From Tenggerimyces flavus (GTDB lineage Bacteria > Actinomycetota > Actinomycetes > Propionibacteriales > Actinopolymorphaceae), in assembly GCF_016907715.1 (NCBI RefSeq), contig NZ_JAFBCM010000001.1, forward strand, positions 496,001 through 560,000: a DNA stretch of 64,000 nucleotides, read 5' to 3'. The position numbers were made by a program, and so were the translations under genes. Shown piece after piece: positions 25,271 to 32,752 of this stretch; within the stretch, counting starts at the first letter, position 1, and every line of letters starts with the position of its first letter. The notes under the pieces are model-generated. The model had not been told where the DNA came from. It saw nothing but the letters and a program-made list of their open reading frames with translations, and searched no databases.

Positions 25271-26413
25271 GTGCGACGCGTCATGATCGTCTACGGGACG
25301 CGTCCCGAAGCCGTCAAGGTGGCAACGCTGATCGGCGCCCTCCGTCAGGCGCCCGATCTCGAGCCGGTCGTCGTGGTCACCGGCCAGCATCGGCAGCTGC
25401 TCGACCAGGTCAACGAGCTCTTCGAGATCGTTCCCGATCACGACCTGGACATCATCACACCCCGCCAGACGCTCGCCGACGTCACCACCCGGGTGCTCAC
25501 CGGGGCTTCCGCGGTGATCCAGTCGGTCCGGCCGGACGCGGTCGTCGTCCAGGGCGACACCACGACCTCGTTCGCTGCCGCGCTCGCCGCGTTCTACGAG
25601 AAGGTGCCGGTCGTGCACGTCGAGGCGGGCCTGCGTACGGACGACAGGTACTCGCCGTTCCCCGAAGAGGTCAACCGCCGCCTGACCGGCCGGCTGGCTT
25701 CGGTCCACCTCGCGCCGACCGCGACGAACCGCGCGAACTTGCTCGCCGAGGGCATCCCTTCGTCGGACATCGTCGTGACCGGCAACACGGTGATCGACGC
25801 ACTCTTCGACGTGGTGGCGCGGCGTGCCCCGTACTCCGACCCCGCACTGGCGTCGCTGGTCGAGAGCGGGCGGCGGATCGTGCTCGTGACCACGCACCGC
25901 CGCGAGTCCTGGGGCGAGCCGATGCGGTCTGCTGTGGGTGCGATCGCCGACGTGGCCAGGAGCCACCCGGAGATCTCGGTCGTGCTGCCGTTGCACCGCA
26001 ACCCGGTCGTGCGCGAGGTCGTCGAGCCGGCGCTCGGCGGGCTGCCGAACGTGCTGCTGACCGAGTCGCTGCCGTACGCGGAGTTCGCGCGGCTGATGAG
26101 CGACTCCGCTCTCGTCCTGACCGACTCCGGTGGGGTGCAGGAGGAGGCTCCGAGTCTCGGCAAGCCCGTGCTCGTCCTGCGGGAGAACACCGAGCGGCCC
26201 GAGGCCGTCACGGCGGGCACGGTGCGGCTGGTGGGGACGGAGCGGTCCACGGTGCGGACGGCTCTGCTGTCGCTGCTCGACGACGAGGCTTCGTACGCGC
26301 GGATGGCGACGGCGATGAACCCATACGGCGACGGGAAGGCGACGCCGCGGTGCGTCGCGGCGATCGCCGACCTGCTCGGGACCGGCTTCCGGATCGCCGA
26401 CTTCGACGGCTGA
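25271..26413 (+). CDS. wecB: UDP-N-acetylglucosamine 2-epimerase (non-hydrolysing)
   Basis: A 380-residue cytoplasmic epimerase converting UDP-GlcNAc to UDP-ManNAc, or a uronic-acid homologue of it (WbpI). Motifs: VMIVYGTRPEAVKVA at the N-terminus, VVQGDTTTSFAAALAAFY, HVEAGLRT, the catalytic region PFPEEVNRR, and the C-terminal LTDSGGVQEEAPSLGKPVLV with RENTERPE. GTG 25271 with GAAAGGGA 7 nt upstream gives the usual family length; ATG 25244 lacks a ribosome site. With the WbpB/E/D-like trio it could give a ManNAc-type 2,3-diamino uronic acid, although the UDP-GlcNAc 6-dehydrogenase (WbpA) is not in the window. Confidence 0.9.
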   Translation: MRRVMIVYGTRPEAVKVATLIGALRQAPDLEPVVVVTGQHRQLLDQVNELFEIVPDHDLDIITPRQTLADVTTRVLTGASAVIQSVRPDAVVVQGDTTTSFAAALAAFYEKVPVVHVEAGLRTDDRYSPFPEEVNRRLTGRLASVHLAPTATNRANLLAEGIPSSDIVVTGNTVIDALFDVVARRAPYSDPALASLVESGRRIVLVTTHRRESWGEPMRSAVGAIADVARSHPEISVVLPLHRNPVVREVVEPALGGLPNVLLTESLPYAEFARLMSDSALVLTDSGGVQEEAPSLGKPVLVLRENTERPEAVTAGTVRLVGTERSTVRTALLSLLDDEASYARMATAMNPYGDGKATPRCVAAIADLLGTGFRIADFDG

Positions 26414-26785
26414 CCCACAGCTGACCCACGGCTGACTCCGGCGTGGTCTTCCGGGACACGCCGCTCCAAATGGCCTATCTCGGCCATTTCTGGTTCTATC
26501 GTCACTACCCTGGGCGACTCGCCCGAACTCCTCGGTAACCCCTCCCCCTGCGTAGCGAAACGCTCGCAGCATGTAGTCTTTCGGCTCCGGAGGGGGTTAG
26601 TTGCATTTTGGGCCAGAATGCCCCCTCAGGGCGACACGTCACGTGAATGCGTGATCACGTGTTGTACATGAGACCTGGATCTGGCTAGCATGCCGTCCGG
26701 CTTCGCGAACAGTAGGTGAGTTTGTGATTACCTACGGTGAGCTAGCTAGAACCCAACGGACCGACACCCTGATTGAGGGGGCTCG
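26414..26785. promoter_or_regulatory. 372-bp regulatory gap with two inverted repeats
   Basis: This stretch has no plausible gene. It is less GC-rich than its surroundings and holds two operator-like sites: CACGTGA (26640-26646) with TCACGTG (26655-26661), and GTAGGT (26712-26717) with ACCTAC (26730-26735). The second lies about 50 bp before the start of the secreted protein gene. A ribosome site, GAGGGGG, precedes the ATG at 26786. The binding proteins are unknown. Confidence 0.45.
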
Positions 26786-28066
26786 ATGCATCTACGTACG
26801 GCCGGGCGCCGATTTGCTGGCGTTCTGGCATCCACCCTCGTGGGCGCTGGCACGCTGGTTGCGGTGACCCCTGCCGCCGCCCACGCGGCCGGCCCAGAGA
26901 TTGGTTTCACGGCGTACGCCTATGGAACCAGCGTCTACAACGCCGACCGGTCGGCTATGTCCGGCCCGACGGCGTACGTCAGCCTTGCTTGCACGACGGC
27001 CCCGGGCAAGAAGGCGAAGAACAACTCGGCCGCCGCTGACCTCGGAAGGGTCGGCAAGGCCGGCGCTACGGTCACGACGGTCGACTCTTCCGAATGGGGC
27101 GACTCGCGGGCGACGAAGTCGACGTCCACGACCGCTGGCACCTCGTTGCTCGGCGGCATCATCCGCGCCAAGGCCATCACGGCCGAGGCGAAGGTGAAGT
27201 CGACGCCGGACGGCTGGAAGGCCGAGAACAAGTCCGTTCTCGCCGACCTCACCATCCTCGGCAAGAAGATCGACGCCGAGGTTGGGCCCAACACCAAGAT
27301 CAAGGTTGCTCTGCCCGGCGTTGGCAAGATCGCCGAGGTGATCCTCAACGAGCAGCTGACTCGGACCAAGGCCAACGGCACGTTCGAGACGACCACGACG
27401 GCTCTGCACGTCAAGGTCCTCCCCAACAGCCAGCTGGGGAACAAGTTCAACGTCGACGTGACCATCGGCCGCGCTAACGCGCAGCTGACCCCGCCGGCGG
27501 TGGGCTACCTCGGTGGCCGCGGCTTCGCCACCAAGGTGACGCTGCTCGACAAGACCGTCGAGTCGGGCCCGACCTCCCTGGTCGCGGTTCCCTGCCTCGG
27601 TGGCACGTCGTCCAACCGGGTCGCTTCCGGTGACCTGGGCGGCATCGCCAGGGCGAAGGGCGCTGCGACGAAGGCCGAGGGCTCCGCGGGTGACCCCGCG
27701 AAGTCGCGGGTCGAAGCAGAGCTCGCCGGAGTGAACCTGCTCGGCGGTCTGATCACGGCAGACGCCATCAAGTCCGTCGCCACGGCGAAGCAGTCCGCCG
27801 GCGGACCGGTGGAGCTGTCGGACAGGGGTTCGAAGTTCGTGAACCTGCGGATCGGTGGCAAGCAGGTGCTCGACACCGACATCGGCCCGAACACCCGGAT
27901 CGACGTGCTCGGTGTCCAGATCACGCTGAACAAGATCCGCAAGACGTCGACGAGCATCACGGTCACCCAGATCGAGGTCGTGATCAAGTCTCCGCGTCAC
28001 GGACTGCCGGTGAACTCGAAGGTGGAGATCTCCTACGCCTCCGCCAGCATCCTGCCGGCACTGTAG
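26786..28066 (+). CDS. Choice-of-anchor P family secreted protein
   Basis: A 426-residue exported protein. The signal peptide (about residues 1-34) ends ATPAAAHAAG-like with AHA-A cleavage. The mature part has two similar halves, each with a beta-rich segment and a conserved motif: LGGIIRAKAITAEAKV near 118-133 and LGGLITADAIKSVATA near 317-332; each half also has an IGPNT or VGPNT strand followed by a hydrophobic segment. These match what I know as choice-of-anchor P proteins of actinobacteria. One Cys per half (ACTTAP, PCLGG) may form a disulfide. It has its own regulated upstream region and a terminator at 28098-28126. Role at the cell surface unknown. Confidence 0.75.
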   Translation: MHLRTAGRRFAGVLASTLVGAGTLVAVTPAAAHAAGPEIGFTAYAYGTSVYNADRSAMSGPTAYVSLACTTAPGKKAKNNSAAADLGRVGKAGATVTTVDSSEWGDSRATKSTSTTAGTSLLGGIIRAKAITAEAKVKSTPDGWKAENKSVLADLTILGKKIDAEVGPNTKIKVALPGVGKIAEVILNEQLTRTKANGTFETTTTALHVKVLPNSQLGNKFNVDVTIGRANAQLTPPAVGYLGGRGFATKVTLLDKTVESGPTSLVAVPCLGGTSSNRVASGDLGGIARAKGAATKAEGSAGDPAKSRVEAELAGVNLLGGLITADAIKSVATAKQSAGGPVELSDRGSKFVNLRIGGKQVLDTDIGPNTRIDVLGVQITLNKIRKTSTSITVTQIEVVIKSPRHGLPVNSKVEISYASASILPAL

Positions 28067-28097
28067 GACCTTGCAGTACCAGTAACACCTCGTGAAC

Positions 28098-28126
28098 GGG
28101 GGCGGCGCCTTTCGGGGGCCGCCCCC
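28098..28126 (+). terminator. GC-rich terminator hairpin
   Basis: GGGGGCGGC (28098-28106) pairs perfectly with GCCGCCCCC (28118-28126) around an 11-nt loop, 32 bp after the stop of the choice-of-anchor gene. No U-tract follows, as is usual in high-GC actinobacteria. Confidence 0.75.
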
Positions 28127-28404
28127 CTCGCATGTCTCCCCTTGGGGCTGCGGCAGCTGAGCACGCGAGGGCCGATCGGGATGAGCACGAAGACTTTTGG
28201 TCGCTATAGCGCTAATACTCTTCGCCCTAACGACGATGGCGACGGCCACCACCGGAGATGGCCGGGGTGTGACCGCGGCAGGTGAGTGCGTGAAGCTGAG
28301 CTGGTCATGGGAACGCGAGCGCCGCTGCTCGAACCGGGTCGCCACGGGGCACGGGTGGGCAGGCGCAGCCTGCCCTTAACGACCTGCGTCGGGCCGCCGA
28401 GAGG

Positions 28405-28524
28405 CTCAATGTCAAGGGTCAGGCCGGCCACGGCCTGATCTCGTGGCAATCAGCCCCCAGCCACGCAACAACACCAACCACGCAAGCTGATTGTCACGAG
28501 ACGCGAAGCGCCCTTGACATTGAG
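28405..28524. other. Nested inverted-repeat element (possible structured RNA or element end)
   Basis: The outer arms CTCAATGTCAAGGG (28405-28418) and CCCTTGACATTGAG (28511-28524) are perfectly complementary. Inside, TCTCGTGGCAATCAGC pairs with GCTGATTGTCACGAGA with one G-T wobble, and CAGGCCG/CGGCCTG makes a side hairpin. The whole folds as one long branched stem. No open frame with a ribosome site covers it. It lies in the 1-kb gene-free region between the choice-of-anchor gene and ygfZ. Confidence 0.6.
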
Positions 28525-28727
28525 GGCGGCCCATAAACTCCCGAGGCGACCCATCAGTAGGAGATCTCGACTCCGCACGCCGACAGCACCCCGCAGACAG
28601 TGCAGCTGCGCGGACGACAGCCGAGCGGGTGGCCGCTCCTCTCGTCGCGCGGAGATACTGGGCGGACCCCAGTCGAGCCGGTGGCCGCACACCTCATTGC
28701 GCGGAGGTGCTGCGCGCCAGCGTGGCG

Positions 28728-29105
28728 AGAGCTCTTCTTTGGTCAGCTCTTCACTGTTGCGACAGGCGCCCTCCGAGAGCTTGGAGCTCTCGGGGACTGT
28801 GGCGGCGTCCGAGTGTGGTGGCCGGTCCGGGGCGCCTCAAGGGCGCCTCTCCGGGGGCGCTTCGCGCAGGAGGGGAGAGACGTCGCTTCGCGACCGCGGA
28901 GCGGCCCTTGACCCACCCCGGACCGGCCACCAGTTTCAAACGCGCCGCCCCCTCCCCCCGGAACAGGTGTCCCGGAGGAGGTTCCTTGCTGCTGGGGCTT
29001 GCTGCGGTGCTCGCGTCGCTTGTGGTGCTTCCCCGGAACCCGTATCGCGGGCAGGTCTGCATGCTGCTTGGGTTTGTTGCCGTGTTGCGGTCTCTTGTGG
29101 TGTCT
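28728..29105 (+). repeat. Dispersed complex repeat, copy A (about 300 bp)
   Basis: Shares long blocks with 40886-41165: GAGAGCTCTTCTT, CGGGGACTGTGGCGGCG, GGTGGCCGGTCCGGGGCGC, GACGTCGCTTCGCGACCGCG, CCGGAACAGGTGTCCCGG and GGAGGTTCCTTG-TGCTGGGG. GGTGGCCGG near the left end and CCGGCCACC in the middle are complementary, and GGAAC...GTTCC forms a further stem. It has no ORF with coding character. It ends at the 3' end of ygfZ. Confidence 0.7.
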
Positions 29106-29107
29106 TG

Positions 29108-30079
29108 CTAGATCCTTGCTCGGACGTGAAGTCCGGCTTCTGGCGAGACCACCACTTCCTGGGCTGCTGCTACTCCTCCGGCCAGCAGCTCCACGTCTAC
29201 CGGCACGTTTCGCTTCAGCAGCGCCAAGGCGATCGGTCCTAGGTCGTAGTGCCGGGCCGCTGAGGTCACGAAGCCCACCTCGCGCTCGTTCACCACCACT
29301 GGCGCGCCATGTGCCGGCAGGGTGTCCACGGACCCATCCAGGTGCAGGAACGTCAACCGCCGCGGTGGCTTGCCGAGGTTGTGCACGCGCGCCACGGTCT
29401 CCTGGCCCCGGTAGCAGCCCTTGTCCATATGCACCGCGGACTCCAGCCAGCCGACCTCGTTCGGGATCGTTCGGTGGTCCGTCTCCAGGCCCAACCGCGG
29501 CACCCGCGCCGCGATTCGCAGGGCTTCGTACGCCCACATGCCGGCCGGCGCTCCGAACGACAGCTCCGACGCCCGCGGCAGGAAGTGCTCGAATCCGCCC
29601 AACGAGTCCACGCCCGACCGCACCGGCCACGTGTCGCCCTCGACCGGAGCGGGCGTCCACGCCACGGCGAACTCAGCCGTACGGTCCGAGACCTCGACCC
29701 GCGCCATGAAGCGCATCTTGTCCAAGAACGCAACCACCGCCGGGGCCGCACCAGGCTCCAGGTGCATCCAGAACGTCGTCCCGTCGTCCACCGCGTAGTA
29801 CGCCTGCTCCACATGCCCGTTCGGCGACAGCAACAATGCCGTCGTCGACGCGCCGGCGGGCAGGCCCAGGAGCAACTGGGTCGTCAGATTGTTCAACCAG
29901 TCCAGCCGGTCCGGCCCCGAGACGGTCACGACCCCGCGATGCGACAGGTCGACGAAACCCGTACGCGACTCCGCGAGCGCGCGCTGCTCCCGCATCGGGT
30001 CGCCGTAGTGCGCGGCGACGCCGGCGTCGGGGGGGTCGGCGGCAACGGCGCCGGGGAGGGACAGCAGCGGACTGGTCAC
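29108..30079 (-). CDS. ygfZ: Folate-binding protein YgfZ (Fe-S cluster maintenance)
   Basis: A 323-residue glycine-cleavage-T-like protein. The signature K-G-C-Y-x-G-Q-E is present as MDKGCYRGQETVARV, and SHRGVVTVSGPDRLDWLNNL is the typical N-terminal block. YgfZ proteins act with folate in assembling or repairing some Fe-S enzymes. GTG 30079 is chosen because a -10 box, TAGAGT (30087-30092, minus strand), lies 7 nt upstream, the pattern of a leaderless transcript; the -10 overlaps the nur stop codon. Gene order ygfZ-nur-nitrobindin matches other actinomycetes. Confidence 0.88.
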   Translation of the reverse strand: MTSPLLSLPGAVAADPPDAGVAAHYGDPMREQRALAESRTGFVDLSHRGVVTVSGPDRLDWLNNLTTQLLLGLPAGASTTALLLSPNGHVEQAYYAVDDGTTFWMHLEPGAAPAVVAFLDKMRFMARVEVSDRTAEFAVAWTPAPVEGDTWPVRSGVDSLGGFEHFLPRASELSFGAPAGMWAYEALRIAARVPRLGLETDHRTIPNEVGWLESAVHMDKGCYRGQETVARVHNLGKPPRRLTFLHLDGSVDTLPAHGAPVVVNEREVGFVTSAARHYDLGPIALALLKRNVPVDVELLAGGVAAAQEVVVSPEAGLHVRARI

Positions 30080-30086
30080 ACCCAAG

Positions 30087-30092
30087 ACTCTA
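30087..30092 (-). promoter_or_regulatory. -10 box of leaderless ygfZ promoter
   Basis: TAGAGT fits TANNNT and is separated from GTG 30079 by 7 nt, so transcription would begin at the start codon. It lies across the nur stop codon (TAG, 30090-30092), giving ygfZ a promoter of its own inside the gene pair. Confidence 0.55.
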
Positions 30093-30518
30093 CGTCGCAG
30101 GCTCGCAACGGTCGCATTCACCAAAGACCGTGAGATGGCGCACGTCCGTACGGAACGCGTACTTCGACTCCAGCACCGACACCAGCGGCGCCACATCCAC
30201 AGGCTCGACCTCGATCACGCGGTCGCACCCCCGGCACACCAGGTGGGCGTGGTCCGGCGCGGAGCCCGGGTGGTACGTCGGCGCCCCGTGCCCGAGGTGG
30301 GCGTGCGTGACGAGCTGCAGCCCCTCGAGCAGCTCGAGCGTCCGGTACACCGTCGAGATGTTCACGCCCTGCGCCTTGCGGCGGACCTCGGTCAGCACCT
30401 CTTCGGGCGTCGCGTGCCCCAGCTCCTCGACCGCCTCCAGCACGAGCTGGCGCTGCGGCGTGAGCCGGTAGCCACGGGCTCGCAGCTCGTGCTGCCATTC
30501 GGTGTTCTCGGCGCTCAT
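30090..30518 (-). CDS. Fur family metalloregulator, Nur-like
   Basis: A 142-residue Fur-family repressor. The winged helix spans residues 11-85 (RGYRLTPQRQLVLEAV; NISTVYRTLELLE). THAHLGHGAPTYH (71-83) and two CxxC pairs (C95/C98, C135/C138, structural zinc) follow. The closest family in my memory is the nickel regulator Nur of Streptomyces, which also sits next to ygfZ and a nitrobindin gene. H35, H72, H74, H90, H92 and H128 are kept, but the HHHIH stretch of Nur reads PDHAH here, so one expected nickel ligand (H86 in Nur) is Pro. Metal specificity may therefore differ. Start ATG 30518. Confidence 0.82.
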   Translation of the reverse strand: MSAENTEWQHELRARGYRLTPQRQLVLEAVEELGHATPEEVLTEVRRKAQGVNISTVYRTLELLEGLQLVTHAHLGHGAPTYHPGSAPDHAHLVCRGCDRVIEVEPVDVAPLVSVLESKYAFRTDVRHLTVFGECDRCEPAT

Positions 30519-30538
30519 CGTGTTCCCCACCTTACGGC

Positions 30539-31048
30539 TTACGGCGCGTCCGCCCGCTCGAGCTTCGCCCACAGGTGCGGCTGCAGGGGTTGCCCGACAG
30601 CGGCCATGTCGTACGCGTACATCAACGCACCGTCGACCAGTCCGTACAGGCGCTTGCCGGCCGTGTACTCCTTCGCGCTCTTCGTCCGCGCGACCAGGTC
30701 CGTGTCGATCTCGATCTTGGCGCCCTCGATCGATCCGTACCAAATCTCGGCAAAGCCTGTCGGGTGCGCGAGCACGACCTCGAGCTCGTTCTCAGGCCGC
30801 GGCCGCCAGAAGCCGCTCTCCATCGCGAGCGGGCGGACGGCCGTGCCCTCGGCGTCGAGCAGCCACGTGCGACTGGTGTAGAAGAAGAACGGCTTGCCGT
30901 TCTGGCTGAACACGATCTCCTGGCCGTACTCGAACTTCTCGATCGTCGGATAGTCCCCGTGCCCACGGCCTTCCCACCGCCCGAGCAGGAACGCGATCGG
31001 CGCGCAGTCGGGGTGCAGGTCGGCGGGGATCTGGAACGGTGCCATCAC
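30539..31048 (-). CDS. Nitrobindin-like haem protein (FABP family, DUF1794)
   Basis: A 169-residue beta-barrel protein. The opening GRWEGRGHGDYP contains the G-x-W-x-G-x-G motif of nitrobindins; FFFYTSRTWLLD and SGFWRPRPENELEVVL are further barrel strands, and the late His in LQPHLW could be the proximal haem ligand. Relatives in mycobacteria bind ferric haem and isomerise peroxynitrite. GTG 31048 overlaps the stop of the upstream small membrane protein (GTGA); ATG 31045 directly follows as an alternative. It lies 20 bp upstream of nur, as in related genomes. Confidence 0.82.
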   Translation of the reverse strand: MMAPFQIPADLHPDCAPIAFLLGRWEGRGHGDYPTIEKFEYGQEIVFSQNGKPFFFYTSRTWLLDAEGTAVRPLAMESGFWRPRPENELEVVLAHPTGFAEIWYGSIEGAKIEIDTDLVARTKSAKEYTAGKRLYGLVDGALMYAYDMAAVGQPLQPHLWAKLERADAP

Positions 31049-31149
31049 GATCCGCTGCCCTTGGCGAGGCGGTACAGAACGGCAACGGCGAGACCACCGA
31101 CAGCGAGAACGGCGACGATGAGCAACGCCGCGGTCACGGCTTCGAACAT
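31045..31149 (-). CDS. Small single-pass membrane protein (34 aa)
   Basis: A 34-residue peptide beginning MFEAVTAALLIVAVLAVGGL; residues 4-28 form one transmembrane helix followed by a basic end (YRLAKGSGS). The stop codon overlaps the nitrobindin GTG start by 4 bp (GTGA), which argues that it is translated and coupled. It is too short for homology by eye. It could anchor or regulate the nitrobindin, or just couple translation (inference). Confidence 0.5.
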   Translation of the reverse strand: MFEAVTAALLIVAVLAVGGLAVAVLYRLAKGSGS

Positions 31150-31262
31150 GCCCGCGAGTCTACGGGCGCCCCGGTGCCAACTGGGGACAACCAACGCGCT
31201 TTGGAGTGCGTCAGTCATACTGGACCACCGCAATCCCAGCCGCGCCTAGGACGTTAGGGAAC

Positions 31263-32381
31263 ATGAGCTACGACGACAAGACGGAGTACGGTCTCCGCTC
31301 GATCACGCTCCGCGAGGACGAAGAGCCGCCCCAGCAGGCGCCTCGTCGCCGTAAGCGACGCAAGGGCACCCGTACGGTCGTGGTGATCCTCGTCTCCCTG
31401 GTCCTGCTGCTCGGCGGCGGGCTCGTACTCACCGGCTTCCTGTTCTCGGAGAAGCTCGGCAACCAGGTGGACCGGATCCCCGACGCGTTCGACATCCCCG
31501 AGGCTGACCGGCCGCAGAAGGTGACGGGCGCCGGCGCGGGTGCGATGAACATCCTGCTCGCCGGCAGTGACCGCCGCGCCGAGGTGGGCACGACCGGCGA
31601 GGGTGCTGGCGACGCGTTCGAGGCCAAGGGCCAGCGCAGCGACACGATGATGGTGTTGCACATCGCGGCCGACCGGAAGTCGGCGTACCTCATCTCGATC
31701 CCCCGGGACAGCTGGGTCGACATCCCCGGCGAGGGCAGGAACAAGCTGAACGCCGCGTACTCCCTCGGCGGACCGAAGCTCTACATCCAGACCGTGGAGA
31801 AGATCACCGGGCTGCGGATCGACCACCTCGCGGTGATCGACTGGAACGGCTTCAAGGCGCTGACCGATGCGCTCGGCGGCGTGTCGATGACGTTCGACAA
31901 GGAGGTCCGGGCGGCGAGCGGCGCCACGTTCGGGCCGGGTACGGAGACACTGACCGGCGAGGAGGCGCTCGACTACGTTCGCGAGCGCAAGCACCTGCCG
32001 GGCGGGGACTTCGACCGCATCAAGCGGCAGCAGAACTTCCTTCGCTCGTTGATGAAACAGACCCTGTCGAACGGGACGATCACCAACCCGGTGAAGCTGA
32101 CGAACGCGATGAACGCGGTGACGCAGAACCTCTCGGTCGACGACAAGTTCACCACCGGCGAGATGCGTGACCTGGCGATCGGGATGCGCAACCTGCGCGG
32201 CAGTGGCGTGACGTTCATGACCGTGCCGACCAAGGGCACCGGCATGGAGGGCTCGCAGTCGGTGGTCTACCTCGACGAGGCGAAGGCCCGCGCGCTGTGG
32301 AGCTCTGTGCGCTCCGACGACATCGCGACCTGGCTGGCAGAGCACGGCAAGGACGAGGTGCTCGGCGACAAGGTCAAGTAG
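31263..32381 (+). CDS. LytR-CpsA-Psr (LCP) family protein
   Basis: A 372-residue membrane-anchored protein. After a basic cytoplasmic tail (PRRRKRRKGTR) there is one transmembrane helix (TVVVILVSLVLLLGGGLVLT, about 37-58), then the extracellular LCP domain: MNILLAGSDRR, RSDTMMVLHI, AYLISIPRDSWVDIP, NKLNAAYSLGG, DALGGVSM, LDYVRERKHL and DFDRIKRQQNFL. The Asp/Arg residues in these blocks bind the pyrophosphate of lipid-linked polymers. LCP enzymes attach teichoic-acid-like or capsular polymers to peptidoglycan, so this may finish the polysaccharide made at 3-22 kb. Start ATG 31263 follows TAGGGAAC. Confidence 0.9.
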   Translation: MSYDDKTEYGLRSITLREDEEPPQQAPRRRKRRKGTRTVVVILVSLVLLLGGGLVLTGFLFSEKLGNQVDRIPDAFDIPEADRPQKVTGAGAGAMNILLAGSDRRAEVGTTGEGAGDAFEAKGQRSDTMMVLHIAADRKSAYLISIPRDSWVDIPGEGRNKLNAAYSLGGPKLYIQTVEKITGLRIDHLAVIDWNGFKALTDALGGVSMTFDKEVRAASGATFGPGTETLTGEEALDYVRERKHLPGGDFDRIKRQQNFLRSLMKQTLSNGTITNPVKLTNAMNAVTQNLSVDDKFTTGEMRDLAIGMRNLRGSGVTFMTVPTKGTGMEGSQSVVYLDEAKARALWSSVRSDDIATWLAEHGKDEVLGDKVK

Positions 32382-32465
32382 GCGGGCGGCTTCCCAGCCG
32401 GTGCCCAGAGTTTGTGCATCGGCGTTGGCGATGGTGGTGGGACATCGCCAACGAGGGGAGCACCC

Positions 32466-32597
32466 ATGCGCAAGGTCATCGCTGCCATCTTCGCCGTCGC
32501 CGGTCTGCTGGGCGGCCTGGCCGTCGGCCAGTCCGCCGCGGTCGCCGAGGCACCGCCGCCGCGGGTCGTGTCCAACCACAACCAGGTCCTGCTCTAG
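32466..32597 (+). CDS. Small secreted peptide (43 aa)
   Basis: A 43-residue ORF, MRKVIAAIFAVAGLLGGLAV..., with a clear signal peptide (positive start, hydrophobic core, AVA-EA cleavage) and a mature part of only about 15 residues (PPPRVVSNHNQVLL). It has a good ribosome site (GAGGGGAG) 6 nt upstream and lies 84 bp after the LCP gene. The signal-like start and ribosome site support translation. Function unknown. Confidence 0.55.
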   Translation: MRKVIAAIFAVAGLLGGLAVGQSAAVAEAPPPRVVSNHNQVLL

Positions 32598-32652
32598 GCC
32601 GCCAGGAGAGTGGCTGGCCGTCCGTTAGCTCCCGAGCGACTCCCCCGGTGAG

Positions 32653-32737
32653 GGCGAATGATCATGTTTACATGATCATTCGCCGCTCTACGTGGGGTAC
32701 ACGCCGCGTAGAGCACCCACTCACCAGGTAAAGCGGC
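32653..32737 (+). repeat. Structured palindromic repeat, copy 2 (AATGATCATGT family)
   Basis: Hairpin 1: 15-bp perfect stem 32653-32667/32670-32684 with AATGATCATGT. Hairpin 2: GCTCTACG (32685-32692) with CGTAGAGC (32707-32714). Tail ACCCACTCACCAGGTAAAGCGGC-like, whose GCGGC can pair with GCCGC at the foot of hairpin 1. It sits between the 3' ends of the small peptide gene and the LAL regulator. Confidence 0.75.
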
Positions 32738-32752
32738 GTCGGTACCCAGCCG

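Noticed and set aside
28197-28379. Possible 60-residue exported Cys peptide (TTG start) in the gene-free region before ygfZ
   Set aside because: Only a TTG start, no ribosome site, and the C-terminal half has random composition; the hydrophobic start can arise by chance in this GC-rich DNA.
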